A DNA stretch of 64,000 nucleotides from Puffinus mauretanicus (taxonomy: Eukaryota; Chordata; Aves; Procellariiformes; Procellariidae), in NCBI GenBank assembly GCA_023333565.1, contig JAJKFH010001094.1, forward strand, positions 558,001-622,000, written 5' to 3'. Positions 12,239-22,650 of the stretch are shown piece after piece. The translations under genes were made by a program, and so were the position numbers. The notes beneath the pieces are model-generated. The model searched no databases. It saw nothing but the letters and a program-made list of their open reading frames with translations, and was not told the origin of the DNA. Within the stretch, counting starts at the first letter, position 1; each line of letters opens with the position of its first letter.

Positions 12239-13204
12239 CTAGAAGAAGGGGAAAAAAAAAAGGAAACACATAAATTGACCATTTCTCTGATCTATCTTGA
12301 AAAACAGTCAAATTTGTTTAATAAATAGCAGTCATATCTAGCCAGAAGCTACTCGAGTTTTGACCCTTTCTAACCAGAACTTTCACTGTATGAATTGTGT
12401 CCCTCACGAAGCACAAACCTTGTGAACAAGGCTTGGATCCCTCTCAGTGATTGTTATAAATACTATTTAGTAAAACAGTGTGAGCATGTGAGAGAGACAG
12501 ATATGCACACATGTACCAACACGCTGTGTTGTGTAAATGACAGCAAAGTCATGTATTCTGAAGAGATCTAGCTCTGAGTCCTTTTAACAGCTAGACTAGT
12601 TTCAGCAGAAATGGCAGCCATTTTACTTCTGCTCTTAGGCCAAGTGGTTATACGCATTCTACTCTACCCTATATAAGTCCTGTAACTGAATGGGCAGCTG
12701 CTAGTGATCCATATTTATTACAAAACAAAGTGGATTCTTCCCCTCCCTGCCATAAGACACAGTAAATGCGTACGTTCAGGAACTACTACACTGCTCTAGA
12801 TGAACAGAAGAATTTACCCAGAATCTATGAAATAAAATTACCGTGTAGAAGCAAGCAACAGCCCCCTTCCCTATTTAAAATAGAGGTGCAGCTCAGAATT
12901 TTTCATCTCCACAACAAGCAGTCCCCTAGGTCTGAAGAGAGCGCACTGTGTAACAGTAGCCTGCTAGCCTGCAGAACTTTACAGACTGTAGGTACAAAAT
13001 GAATGGACATTGATGGACATGATGGACACATATTCTGTGGGGCTGTATGAAGTTTTCATATTTGGACCATATTGTGGAGCTGAGCCCTCACTTCCAGATG
13101 TCACTAGAACTAGCTAGGAAAATAATTGTTTACCAGTGTGTATCAATGGTTAGCAGGCTGGTCTTCCAAAAATTCAAGCAATGAAACACGTTAATTTCAC
13201 TTAC
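12239..13204 (-). other. SLC24A4: SLC24A4 intron between exon e and microexon f
   Basis: A 0.97-kb intron with a GTAAGTG donor and a CCTTCTTCTAG acceptor. The plus-strand sequence just outside the microexon acceptor is purine-rich (near 12241-12265), so the transcript carries a long pyrimidine tract there, as expected for efficient use of a very short exon. Confidence 0.85.
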
Positions 13205-13279
13205 AACAATAAGTACGATCACAGTTATCGTGTAGTACACAGAGTCCCGGAACACAGCCCACTGGGTGAGACAAACCAC
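13205..13279 (-). CDS. SLC24A4: SLC24A4 exon e: loop and transmembrane helix after alpha-1
   Basis: This 75-nt, phase 0-0 exon encodes 25 residues, VVCLTQWAVFRDSVYYTITV then IVLIV. The RDSVYYT motif followed by a hydrophobic helix matches the NCKX3/4 segment recalled as RDSVYYTxSVIVLIVF. The acceptor is ATATTTTTCAG. The donor is GTAAGTG, directly after the codon GTT. The helix is completed only if the 26-nt microexon downstream is included, which supplies FIYDEKIE. Confidence 0.96.
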
Positions 13280-13996
13280 CTGAAAAATATCACAACTTTA
13301 GCCCACAAAAATATGTGATTTTAAAGACAAAACAAAGGCCTCTATCTTGCAATCACTTAAGTGTGTGAGCAGAATTATTATTAGCAATGATTCTGGAACC
13401 AATCGCAGTTCTATGCTAACAGGAAGAGATATCAGTCCGTTAGACAATGGATTTATAATAACCACCAGTAATAAAAATCATATAGAAACTTCTATTAATG
13501 AAATACATTTCTTACTAATAATATTTTAATTGGTCATAATTTCAATTGTAAAGTACAATTCATTGTACTCCATCAAATCAATAGTTCCCACTTCATTATA
13601 TTTGTGGATATATCGGACTTAATACCTGAAAAAATAGATACACAGTCTAACCATCTACTGAGTAGATGGAGCAAATTTCATGCTTGTGTCCTAGATTCTT
13701 TGATCACTGTCAGTACCAGAAAGGATTAGCAGTTGACTGTGAACGCAGTATCGTATGAAGAGGAACCCGTTTCCTCTGTATGCTACATGTTCAGAGTGCT
13801 GAAACTACAGCTGAACTTTTTGGAAACATCTGCTATTTTTAAAGCATTTGTAAATTCTTTCCAACATTCGACATTTTTCATGATGCCAGCTCATTTTTGG
13901 GTTTGACTAATACTCCCAATTTTTTTTTAATATTTGCTCATGGAAACCCCTAAATTGTAAGCAATTGAACTCCATGAAGATAAGTATCTTACTAAC
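13280..13996 (-). other. SLC24A4: SLC24A4 intron between exons d and e
   Basis: A 0.72-kb AT-rich intron with no recognisable element. Confidence 0.85.
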
Positions 13997-14100
13997 CTGT
14001 CCTGCAAATATTCCACAGACACCAATAATGCAGAGGATGTTGAAAACTGCTGAACCAACAATGGTCCCTACTCCTACATCTCCGTGGGTGATAAATACAC
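13997..14100 (-). CDS. SLC24A4: SLC24A4 exon d: second half of alpha-1 repeat
   Basis: This 104-nt exon (phase 1 to 0) encodes GVFITHGDVGVGTIVGSAVF then NILCIIGVCGIFAGQ. It holds the GDVGVGTIVGSAVFN core of the alpha-1 repeat, one of the most conserved blocks of the Ca2+/cation antiporter superfamily. The THGDVG form, rather than TKGDVG, fits NCKX4 better than NCKX3 as I recall them. The acceptor is CCTCTGCAG and the donor is GTTAGT. Together with exon c it gives a complete and apparently functional alpha-1 repeat. Confidence 0.97.
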
Positions 14101-15559
14101 CTGCAGAGGGAGCAAAACATGCATTATTACCTCTGTCATTTCATTTTAGGTCACACAATTACTTAGAACCTGTACTACCTGAGAACAAGAGGTTGTTTGA
14201 AAGTTTAACCAAAACTTGTTTCATAATAAATGCCCACTTCTCTGTGGAATATTTTGTGCTTTTAGTCTAGCTAGCAGCTCCCCATTTTTGTCTTAACATC
14301 TCTACATATATATTTTCATTAAAAGTAAATGATTTCTTAACTAGTTAGTTCAACAGTAAGTCCTGTATCTCACAGCTTTGTTGTTAGTGGTGCAGTAATC
14401 CATTCAAATGAGTATAAAACATCTCCAGTCACATCAGGAGCATGGCATTTATTTCAAACAGTATAATAAAGCACAGAAACCTTTCTCCCAGGTATTTAAT
14501 ATTTAGTGTGTTCTTCCTTGCAATATCTCATGAGAATAAGAGATTCTTCCCTCAAAAAGCTGGTAGCCACTTTGGGTGCAGTAATGTGTGCCTTCTGACT
14601 CAAACAGACAACCAGGATTCAGACTTAACCTGTTCTAGTACCGACTTTCAGATTTCCCTTAGTACTGAACCCGCTATGCCTCAGATACCTATTCGTAACA
14701 TAATTGTATCAGAATGACAAAAATTAATGGCTGGAGTGGACTGCCAGGGATTATCTAACGTAATCCAGCCCTGAGACAGAACCAAAGACAAGGTGAATGC
14801 GCTACAGAGCTGTGTCTACTTGTACTTTAAATCTTTCGATAAAGGGAGCCTTAAAGGCTTATACTCGTTGCTTTTTAGTAAGTTGGACGTGATGTTACAG
14901 TGCATTCTGTTAGACTGTATTTCCCTAAAGTTTGTAAAAATGTCAGTCAGGATAGTAGCAAAAAGCCTACTAAGGCTTTACTAAAGACAGATTTATCGAA
15001 TTTGCTGCTTTCCCCCTTCTCTATTAGTGTAATCCTGTGTCCCTCCTTCTGTTAATAGGTACTGCTTTTGCCATTTAAACTTCCTCTCTATACCAATGAT
15101 TTTTAATATTTCAGAGATTACTTCAAATAATTCTGTAAGTAATATATACCATGTCCTTCTGCCTTTAACAGATCTGACTTACCTATACATTAATTTGTTC
15201 TTTTCCCATGTTCCCTGTTCTCCTACTTCCTTGCTAAAATTAATTCCCTTTATTTGTAAAGAAAGAAGCCAAAAAGGCATCAAATATCTCAAATTCTCTC
15301 TCAGGGGACTGCAGTAGATCTCTTCTTTTACTTCCTATGTTCAGAATCAGCCATTCCTCTCTGTGTTTTGAGAGGAGATTCACAGTTTCATGAGATATTT
15401 TGAGTAGTTAATTATACCATGAACCACAGACTAAGTGACAGCTGCAATTGCTGATTATAAATTGACAGAAGAATGGTAGCACTTTTGGATACCTCTGCTT
15501 GATCTGCTGCTGATTTTTTAACAGCAGATCTCATAAAAGCTAGTGTGTGGGCTCCATAC
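14101..15559 (-). other. SLC24A4: SLC24A4 intron between exons c and d
   Basis: A 1.46-kb intron. About 14726-14790 vaguely resembles an ancient CR1 3' end (a patterned phrase around a TCTAACGTAATCCAG core), but the match is too weak to call. Otherwise it is featureless. Confidence 0.8.
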
Positions 15560-15644
15560 CTATAACAGATGCAAACAGTTCTGGAGTGGAGCTCCCTGCT
15601 GCCATGAATGTGGCTCCAGCAACATCTTCACTCAAATGTAGTTT
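15560..15644 (-). CDS. SLC24A4: SLC24A4 exon c: first half of alpha-1 ion-binding repeat
   Basis: This 85-nt exon runs from phase 0 to phase 1 and encodes [19 protein letters not shown] then TPELFASVI. It has the alpha-1 repeat signature GSSTPE. The glutamate is the residue known from NCKX2 studies (E188 there) as essential for cation transport, and it is intact. The acceptor is TTTTCTTCCAG and the donor is GTATGG. The final G starts the glycine codon finished in exon d. The alpha-1 repeat pairs in the folded protein with alpha-2, whose exons lie outside the window to the left. Confidence 0.97.
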
Positions 15645-17709
15645 CTGGAAGAAAAGCATTGGTAATATCAGCACTGCTACTGTATTTACATTGCACAGTT
15701 GTACAGTTGCAAAGATAGAAGCTCTTCATTTTCTGGCCACAGTGCTGTTAAAGGATGAACAGTCACTATGATATAAAAATAGACACTGCCTTTTGAGAAG
15801 GCAAATACACTTTGGGCAAGTAGAATGTTTATACCCTAACTCAGTGAAGTGTCAGATAAAATTATGTACTTACATATAACTGAATAGCCAATTGTGGCTT
15901 ATATGTAGCTGATTAGAGAAAAGCATCTCTGTAGATTCAAAAAAATTGTAAACATCTCAAATTGTTTTCATTAATTTACTTTTGAAACTCTAAACACAAT
16001 CATTCAAGAATTAAGGGCAATTCTTGGGGCTTCCAAAATTTGAAAATAAAAATCCGTAAGAGAAAAATCTTACAAACAGCAGGCCTGATTCTGGCTTCAC
16101 TTTACAACTGTGTTAATCAAAAGTGAGTCTGCTGACAAAGACAAAATTAGTCCAATTAGACACAGAGAGGCCTGTGTACTGTAGACAGATCTATTTTTAC
16201 AACAGTGTCTCTTAAGCTCTAATAGGATATAGATAACTTAAGAGTTCTCAGACCAGCAGAAACATGTGTAGCTCCACAAGAGCGCTGCATCAATTTAATA
16301 CTGTCTGAAGATCTTTCCCTTGAACTATAAAGAAGGTTTAATGGAGGAGCTTTTTCCTTTTTGAGAGTCTCTAGATTCATCTTTAGTACCTTATTTCTCT
16401 TCCAAGGATAGAAAAGTGATTAGTGACAAAAGGACCAGTACAGAAATCCTGTATTTTTCAGGCAGTATGCAACATTTTGAGTTGATGAAAATGGCATCCT
16501 ACAGAACTTGACAAAACATAAACACAAGCCCTGACTGTACCATTTGATCTATTACCAGTCATACTGTTGCAGGAGCTCAAACGTAAGTGTGCTATCTGAA
16601 TTCTTCTTCGCTGTTTTAATGTTCAGCAGAACATGAGACATGAGACAAAGATTTTATGAAGGATCAGTGACAACTTAATTGGTACAACCCAACTGGTACA
16701 ACTTAAATATGGTATATAAGGTGCATGCTGAAGACAGAACATCTGAAAAGGGAAAGAAAAGATCCCTATTGAGTATTTTACTATTATTGGCCGCCTCCCT
16801 TATTCTTCCATTTGTTCTTCTATTGATAAGTGTAAGTACATAGCCCTGAGTACTTAGTAGTATAGGAATTTAGTACATATATCCATAGGAAAATAGACTT
16901 TTTAAATAGCTACAGGAGTTTTTCAGAAAATGGCCAAACAGATTTTTGTTAGAAAGCAAAGGAGATGAGATTTACATTTTGCCCTCAAAAAGGAATTAAA
17001 ATCTGGTTTTGTATTTTGTATTTGTTTTGCAGTAGTTCACCAAAGCCTTACATAACACAGTATTTACATGGCAAGTATAAATTCTACCCTATCCTGATCA
17101 ACTCACTTAATTAGAATCCTACATGTAATTTTGCAAAGTATTCTCAACAATTATGTAAAGGAATTACATTTATTTACGAATTTTTTGCATATAAAATATG
17201 TATTCTCATTCCGTATCAAACTAAGGTACATACTTTTCTCATGTATTCTCCCTTTTTTCACTTTTCTCCACTTTATGCTAGGACCGCATACATTTGCCTT
17301 ATCCTTGCTGATACAGTGGTAGATGTGCAATAAAATTTGCATAGCCAACACATTAATTTGTCTACGTATGATTTCTTTCCACAAATGACTTTTAAAACTA
17401 GGAGTGCAATAATAAACCCAACTCATCCATATGTCATATCCAGCCTAGCTACATGCTTCAGGTATTTAAGTGTGGGTTTTGCCATCTGATCTCATTAAAT
17501 CTTTCATTTTTCCTCCTTGAGTGTGGCCAGGGGGACCAATGTGCCCAGACCACAAGTTCATTTTTTGATGGAAAGCTCAAATAATTTGAAAAGGACTGAG
17601 GCCAAAAAGTTGACAGGAATGAACTCCAAACAACGATGACACAAAACGTTTGATTCTATAATATTCTCTAAATTAATTTCAAAAAAAGAAATAAAATTCT
17701 TTAACATAC
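15645..17709 (-). other. SLC24A4: SLC24A4 intron between exons b and c
   Basis: A 2.07-kb AT-rich intron with no recognisable repeat family or RNA gene. Confidence 0.85.
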
Positions 17710-17784
17710 CTCACAAATTTTCTCTAAGGATGGAACAAAGAAGTCATCACATACTATAGCCAAAGCATAGAACATATAAAGAGC
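17710..17784 (-). CDS. SLC24A4: SLC24A4 exon b: transmembrane helix and DDFFVPSLEKICE loop
   Basis: This 75-nt, phase 0-0 exon encodes exactly 25 residues: ALYMFYALAIVCDDFF followed by VPSLEKICE. The first part is a hydrophobic helix. The CDDFFVP motif is nearly invariant in K+-dependent exchangers. The acceptor is TTTCTTTACAG and the donor is GTATGT. It joins in frame to exon a (HIIA then ALYM) and to exon c (KICE then KLHLSED). Because it is a multiple of three with phase 0 ends, skipping it would preserve frame but remove most of a membrane segment. Confidence 0.96.
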
Positions 17785-18997
17785 CTGTAAAGAAAATAAA
17801 TTCAGGAAATACTTCAGATTTTTCCTGTACATGAAAAGAGGAAAGAAGGCAATGCTATATATTTATTCAGACTAGCAGAAATATGTAGCTTCATTTTTTA
17901 TTCCATTCCAAGTAAAAATTCTTCTGCTCATCAACTTATGGCATAAAACCAGATTCTTGAATGTAAGATTAAGTTTAGGACAAGAATGTTTGCCAGACCC
18001 TAGAATATGAAAGGTACCACAGTTTGATAGAATAGGGTGCCACAACAGACTTCATATAAAGGAAAGTAATGGGCAAGGTTTACAAAGTTACATAGTCATC
18101 ATCTATATTTTCAATTGATTATCAGACCAAGTAATTAAATAGAAAATAACACTCTGATTAACAATACTAAAGAAATAATCACACCTGGAAATAAGCGGAC
18201 CCTGGCCATGGCTCACTGCACCAAACCTCTCAGGAATGATTCTGGTTTCCTGCATACATGTGATTCTCCCTCTGTCACATTTATGTGGCTTTATGTGCTG
18301 TGCTTATGCAGTGGGCCTAATCCTGCTGCTGTCCATCAAACACAACTCTTTTTTACTTTACTTTCCCTGAGCTGGGAATGGAAAACTGGAGCCCGCAGGC
18401 CTTACTTGTTGTGTTTTTTTCTTCAATAAAATATAAAACTCCACATGACATTTCACGTATTTCTTCAGAGATTTTTTTTTTTTTTATTACAATTGCATCT
18501 TTTGCATAGAGGCACAATAGGAAAGAAAGAGAATCAAGAATCTTCCACATAATGCTTGATGTCATCAACAAAGGAATCCCAAACCCTGTTCATACAAGAT
18601 GAAATACAAACAAATACAAGTCAGTGGAAGAAATCCCTCTGTGATCCATGTGGCCAGAATTTTATCTCCAAGAGGATGAATGCGTAGGCACTGCAACTTT
18701 AGACTTGCATCATTTTCTTAAATAAATCATAGAATCATTTAGGTTAGAAAAGACCCTTAAGATCATTGAGTTGAACCGTTAACTTAACACTACCAAGTCC
18801 ACCACTAAACCATGTCCCTAACATGTTACCTTTCGAGCGTTTGCACCTATATAGACATATTAGAAACACTGAAATCAAAGTATTAGAAACATGTTGATAT
18901 ATACAGAGCTCTATTTAGTAAGGCCACTAGGATGATTAACATCTTACAAGACAAATAAAAACAAAACAAAAATGAAGCATAGTAGAGGAAAACTTAC
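17785..18997 (-). other. SLC24A4: SLC24A4 intron between exons a and b
   Basis: A 1.2-kb intron. It holds a poly-T run near 18472-18485 and a short CR1 3' remnant at about 18726-18835. Confidence 0.85.
18726..18835 (-). mobile_element. CR1 LINE 3'-end remnant
   Basis: On the plus strand this reads as the mirror of a CR1 tail. ATCATAGAATCATTTAGGTT is followed by AAAGACCCTTAAGATCATTGA, then the ACCACTAAACCATGTCCCTAA phrase shared with the larger copies at 21459 and 31583. Only the terminal part of the 3' untranslated region survives. It sits in a SLC24A4 intron in the same orientation as the gene. Confidence 0.8.
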
Positions 18998-19074
18998 AGC
19001 AATGATATGAAGCAGAACTGCTCCTTGCTGCCGTTCTTTATTTGTAAATACATCTTCAGGAAATTCATTAATGG
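18998..19074 (-). CDS. SLC24A4: SLC24A4 exon a: end of N-terminal ectodomain and start of first core membrane segment
   Basis: This 77-nt exon has a clean CTCTTTCAG acceptor and a GTAAGT donor. Its first two bases finish an alanine codon begun in an unseen upstream exon. It then reads INEFPEDVFTNKERQQGAVL followed by LHIIA, and ends in phase 0. The peptide aligns with the stretch just before and into the first core transmembrane helix of NCKX4 (mammalian form recalled as IHEFPTDLFSNKERQHGAVL). The upstream NCTDP-type glycosylation segment should be on the preceding exon, which I could not find. Identity is firm because the next exon continues the same helix in frame. Confidence 0.93.
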
Positions 19075-21458
19075 CTGAAAGAGAAAAATACTTTTTTTTT
19101 TTTTTTAATTTTACAGCATCTATAAATGAAAGACTGAAAAATAAGGATGCATCTCTAGAAATATATGACCAAACATGTCATATATCTGTATATATGTCAC
19201 ATAACTGTATCTTCCAGTTTATTACATTATAGCTTGCCACCTCAGAATCTCTTTTCTGCTCTGTAGAAAAAACAGAGAACTGATACTTAGTAATACAGTG
19301 TTATTAATTATCATTATTCCAGTGACTTAAACCAAGCTCCCCTGTACTAAGAGTTTCAGATTTTTAATGCCTTATTTTTACTAGCATGTCCTCTGTGTCT
19401 CCTCTAAATATACTTCCAAAGTGATACGCACAGGCACAAAAATTCATCCTGAAATAACATTCCTGGCTTTAAGTGTGCCTTGCCCGAAAAATTACACAAT
19501 GGTGGTAAACTTCCATCAGGTTCTTAACTAAAAACTTTTATAGGACTCCACAGTCTTGCAAATTGTTTCACAAAGATTAAAGTGATTCCAAGTACTTTCT
19601 CCAGAAAGTCTACTATCTAAATATGGTGAAGGAAGGAATGAAACAGAAATGGTAAGTGGACAATAGAAATGTGCAAAAACATGAGTTTTGAGATTATTTC
19701 CAAGTGACAGTGAAGTTGTGAGGAGTTCAGTTAAAAGATCTATGTTCCACACAGAGGCAACAGAGTGAAAAAAAGATTCCAGATGGTGGAGACAAAGACA
19801 GCAACTAAATCAAAGGCCTGAAGAAATATATGAGATAAAAACCATCCAGATTGACAAGACAGGCAGGGATAGAGATCTACAGTGCCTCAACAGGAGTCTG
19901 GGAAGTTTAAGGGTGAAAATTATTTCAGCCACTGGAATCCAAATGCACTGAAGTCATTAAATTATTATTCAGAAAGAGATGTTCCTTTCCGCAAGCAGTT
20001 GTAGATGTAGGCTGACAACAAGATAAGCTCCAGAAGGTTCTTAAGAACTTACTATAATATACTGAAACTCGGGAAGGAAACAGAGGGAATATATGATCAT
20101 CTTCCCCATATTTCAAGTCTGCCAGTTTAAAGAAATACTTAAGAGCACAATTTATGATATTTATGGTGTTCCATTTTCAATTTCAACAGCGTATTTTCTC
20201 AATTTCTCAATATAATTCTGCAAACAATAACCAGGAGCATAGAAACCAAGAATTCGAGGTGCGGTTGATGTTTTTAGCTACTAAACTTCAAACACACTAA
20301 ACCAGCCTGATTTTCAGGATATGTTGCACTGTAACTATTTGAAGATTACGCTTTTTAGAGTATCTTAAATTTGACTTACTTGTAATCACCAAACACACTT
20401 GAAAATCTTAGCTGCAGTGAGAGAATAATCTAGTTTCAAAGACCTGAATGACTTCTCATGTCCGCAACCTTTGAGTTTTGTATAAATACAAAAATGCCTC
20501 TTCTCATCTGTACAACACACACCTATATATGTTGCATACGTCTAGCTTGATAAAGACTTGAACAGTGTCTCCATGCAAAGTTGAAGATCCCATAGCTCTG
20601 TTTTTTCCTTAGTGCCCACTACCATAAATGTGTTATTTTTTAATTAATATACTGGCAGCAGGCAGTGTTTAAAACCTATACATAAATCATATCTCCCTTC
20701 CAAAAGTCAAAGTTACCATTTTATGAAATCTCTCTAAATCCTCCAACCTAATATTTGAAAGCCACTATAGTTTTGTTTAAAACTACTAATGGTCTATAAA
20801 ATATTTAGCATAAAATAAAAGTTCATCAACAATGACAGACTGCAATTCCTTTACTGATTTTCATTAGGCTTTTTAATTAGACCTGTTCTTATTGTTGTAT
20901 TCTGACTGGAACCGGTATCAGCACTTGATATGTTGAATACAGCTTTCCCAAGGTATAGGTGCATCTTTTTGTTTAAATCTCAGACAACAAATATTATATA
21001 AATCTATAATAAATTTTTCTTAGGTACTCCTGAATGTGATTTCCTACTCCTAGGTAAATGTTCTATTCCTGGTCCTCCTTCTGTAATCACCAGGAAAAAC
21101 TGAAAGCGATAGTGGATATAAACACACAAATGCATGAGCACAACAATACCCAATCATTCACTGAATTATGGTGCTTAGTGCTGGCTGGGTTTAAACCATG
21201 ACATCTACACAGAACTCATGGCATGCAATTGTTCTCACATAGAGACACTACAAAATCTTATTTAAAATCCAGGGAAATGAAGCAAGGCTCTGGAGCTTGG
21301 TAAGTACAACTTCTTCCTTAATGAAATGGCCACTTGCCAGTGAGTTCCAAGGTAAAGTTCGGAGTTTTTCAGTATGAACACTTGCTATCTTTATGGCTTT
21401 ATTATCCAGATAATCATAGGTTTTGTATAATTGTCATCTATAAATTCTGTATACCTTA
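19075..21458. other. Non-coding stretch, probably SLC24A4 5' intron
   Basis: No exon was recognised. A poly-T run lies near 19091-19107. About 19610-19960 is purine-rich on the plus strand. The remainder is AT-rich. The exon upstream of 18998-19074 must lie somewhere above this point, since that exon starts mid-codon. Confidence 0.6.
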
Positions 21459-22650
21459 TAGAATCATAGAATCATAGAATCATTAAGGTTGGAAAAGATC
21501 TCTAAGATCATCGTGTCCAACCGTCAACCCAACACATCATGCCCACTACACCATGTCCCTAAGCACCTCATCTATACGTCTTTTAAATACTTCCAGGGAT
21601 GGTGACTCAACCACTTCCCTGGGCAGCCTGTTCCAAGGCCTGACCACTCTTTCAGTAAAGAAATTTCTCCTAATGTCCAATCTAAACCACCCTTGGCGCA
21701 ACTTGAGGCCATTTCCTCTCGTCCTATCACTTGTTACTTGGGAGAAGAGACCAACACCCACCTCGCTACAACCTCCTTTCAGGTAGTTGTAGAGCGCCAT
21801 GAGGTCTCCCCTCAGCCTCCTCTCCTCCAGGCTAAACAACCCCAGTTCCCTCAGCCGCTCCTCATAAGACTTGTGCTCCAGGCCCTTCACCAGCTTCGTT
21901 GCCCTCCTCTGGACACGCTCCAACACCTCCATGTCCTTCTTGTAGTGAGGGGCCCAAAACTGAACACAGTATTTGAGGTGCGGCCTCACCAGTGCCAAGT
22001 CCAGGGGCACGATCACCTCCCTGCTCCTGCTGGTCACACTATTTCGGATACATACCGGGATGCCATTGGCCTTCTTGGCCACCTGGGCACACTGCCGGCT
22101 CATGTTCAGCCGGCTGTCAACCAGCACCCCCAGGTCCTTTTCCTCCAGGCAGCTTTCCAGCCACTCTTCCCCAAGCCTGTAGCGTTGCCTGGGGTTGTTG
22201 TGGCCAAGTGCAGGACCCGGCACTTGGCCTTGTTGAACCTCATACAATTGGCCTCAGCCCATCGATCCAGCCTGTCCAGGTCCCTCTGCAGAGCCTTCCT
22301 ACCCTCCAGCAGATCAACACTCCCGCCCAGCTTGGTGTCTTCTGCAAACTTACTGAGGGAGCACTCGATCCCCTCATCCAGATCATTGATAAAGGTATTG
22401 AACAGGACCGGCCCCAGTACTGAGCCCTGGGGAACACCGCTCGTGACCGGCCGCCAACTGGATTTAACTCCGTTCACCACAACTCTCTGGGCTCGGCCGT
22501 CCAGCCAGTTTTTTACCCAGTGAAGAGTGCACCTGTCTAGGCCGTGAGCCGCCAGCTTCTCTAGGAGAATGCTGTGGGAGACAGTGTCAAAGGCTTTACT
22601 GAAGTCCAGGTAGACCACATCTACCGCCTTTCCCTTATCTACATGCACTG
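21459..22650 (-). mobile_element. CR1 LINE, 5'-truncated, with reverse transcriptase remnant
   Basis: CR1 elements are the dominant avian non-LTR retrotransposons and insert by target-primed reverse transcription, usually 5'-truncated. This copy ends, read on the minus strand, in ATGATTCTATGATTCTA repeats at 21459-21483. It keeps about 1.2 kb: the C-terminal half of ORF2 and the short 3' UTR. The reverse transcriptase part shows [33 protein letters not shown] and a catalytic-box remnant FAEDTK. It is followed by the CR1 C-terminal domain ([33 protein letters not shown]) and a stop near 21546. A frameshift near 22200 and the altered box make it inactive. The 5' break is near 22650. Confidence 0.95.
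21546..22648 (-). pseudogene. CR1 ORF2 fragment (reverse transcriptase and C-terminal domain), frameshifted
   Basis: Two overlapping frames on the minus strand, 22648-22106 and 22247-21546, form one broken CR1 ORF2. In the first, the reverse transcriptase palm motifs are visible up to [15 protein letters not shown]. The homologous continuation GHNNP...[15 protein letters not shown] is in the other frame, so a small indel lies near 22195-22210. The catalytic FADD box reads FAED at 22337-22348. No start of ORF2, endonuclease or ORF1 is present. The open frames on the plus strand over the same bases (for example 21693-22523) are antisense shadows. Confidence 0.92.

Larger units (their letters stand above)
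3099..19074 (-). other. SLC24A4: SLC24A4 (NCKX4) gene, internal part: ten coding exons with introns
   Basis: NCKX4 is a plasma-membrane exchanger that, as known for the family, exports one Ca2+ and one K+ in exchange for four Na+. In mammals it ends odour responses in olfactory neurons, moves Ca2+ during enamel maturation and acts in hypothalamic satiety neurons. Ten exons on the minus strand splice in phase with GT-AG borders into about 318 uninterrupted codons. The peptides (for example [35 protein letters not shown] and RFPEAGLRIMITNKFGPRT) match the NCKX3/NCKX4 branch; the loop peptides NNELEDGN and SKPLQNGRHENIENGN favour NCKX4. The first exon here starts inside a codon and the last ends after base 1 of a codon, so the gene continues on both sides. 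Total length should be near 600 residues, so roughly half the protein is encoded here. Confidence 0.96.

Noticed and set aside
13965..14270. 101-codon plus-strand open frame
   Set aside because: It is antisense to SLC24A4 exon d. The minus strand carries the conserved alpha-1 repeat with correct splice sites.
14726..14790. Possible ancient CR1 tail in the intron between exons c and d
   Set aside because: Only a loose pattern resemblance with no octamer tail or long shared phrase. Too weak to list as a feature.
21693..22523. 276-codon open frame on the plus strand, the longest in the window
   Set aside because: It is the exact antisense of CR1 ORF2. The minus-strand frames over the same bases contain reverse transcriptase motifs, so this is a compositional shadow.
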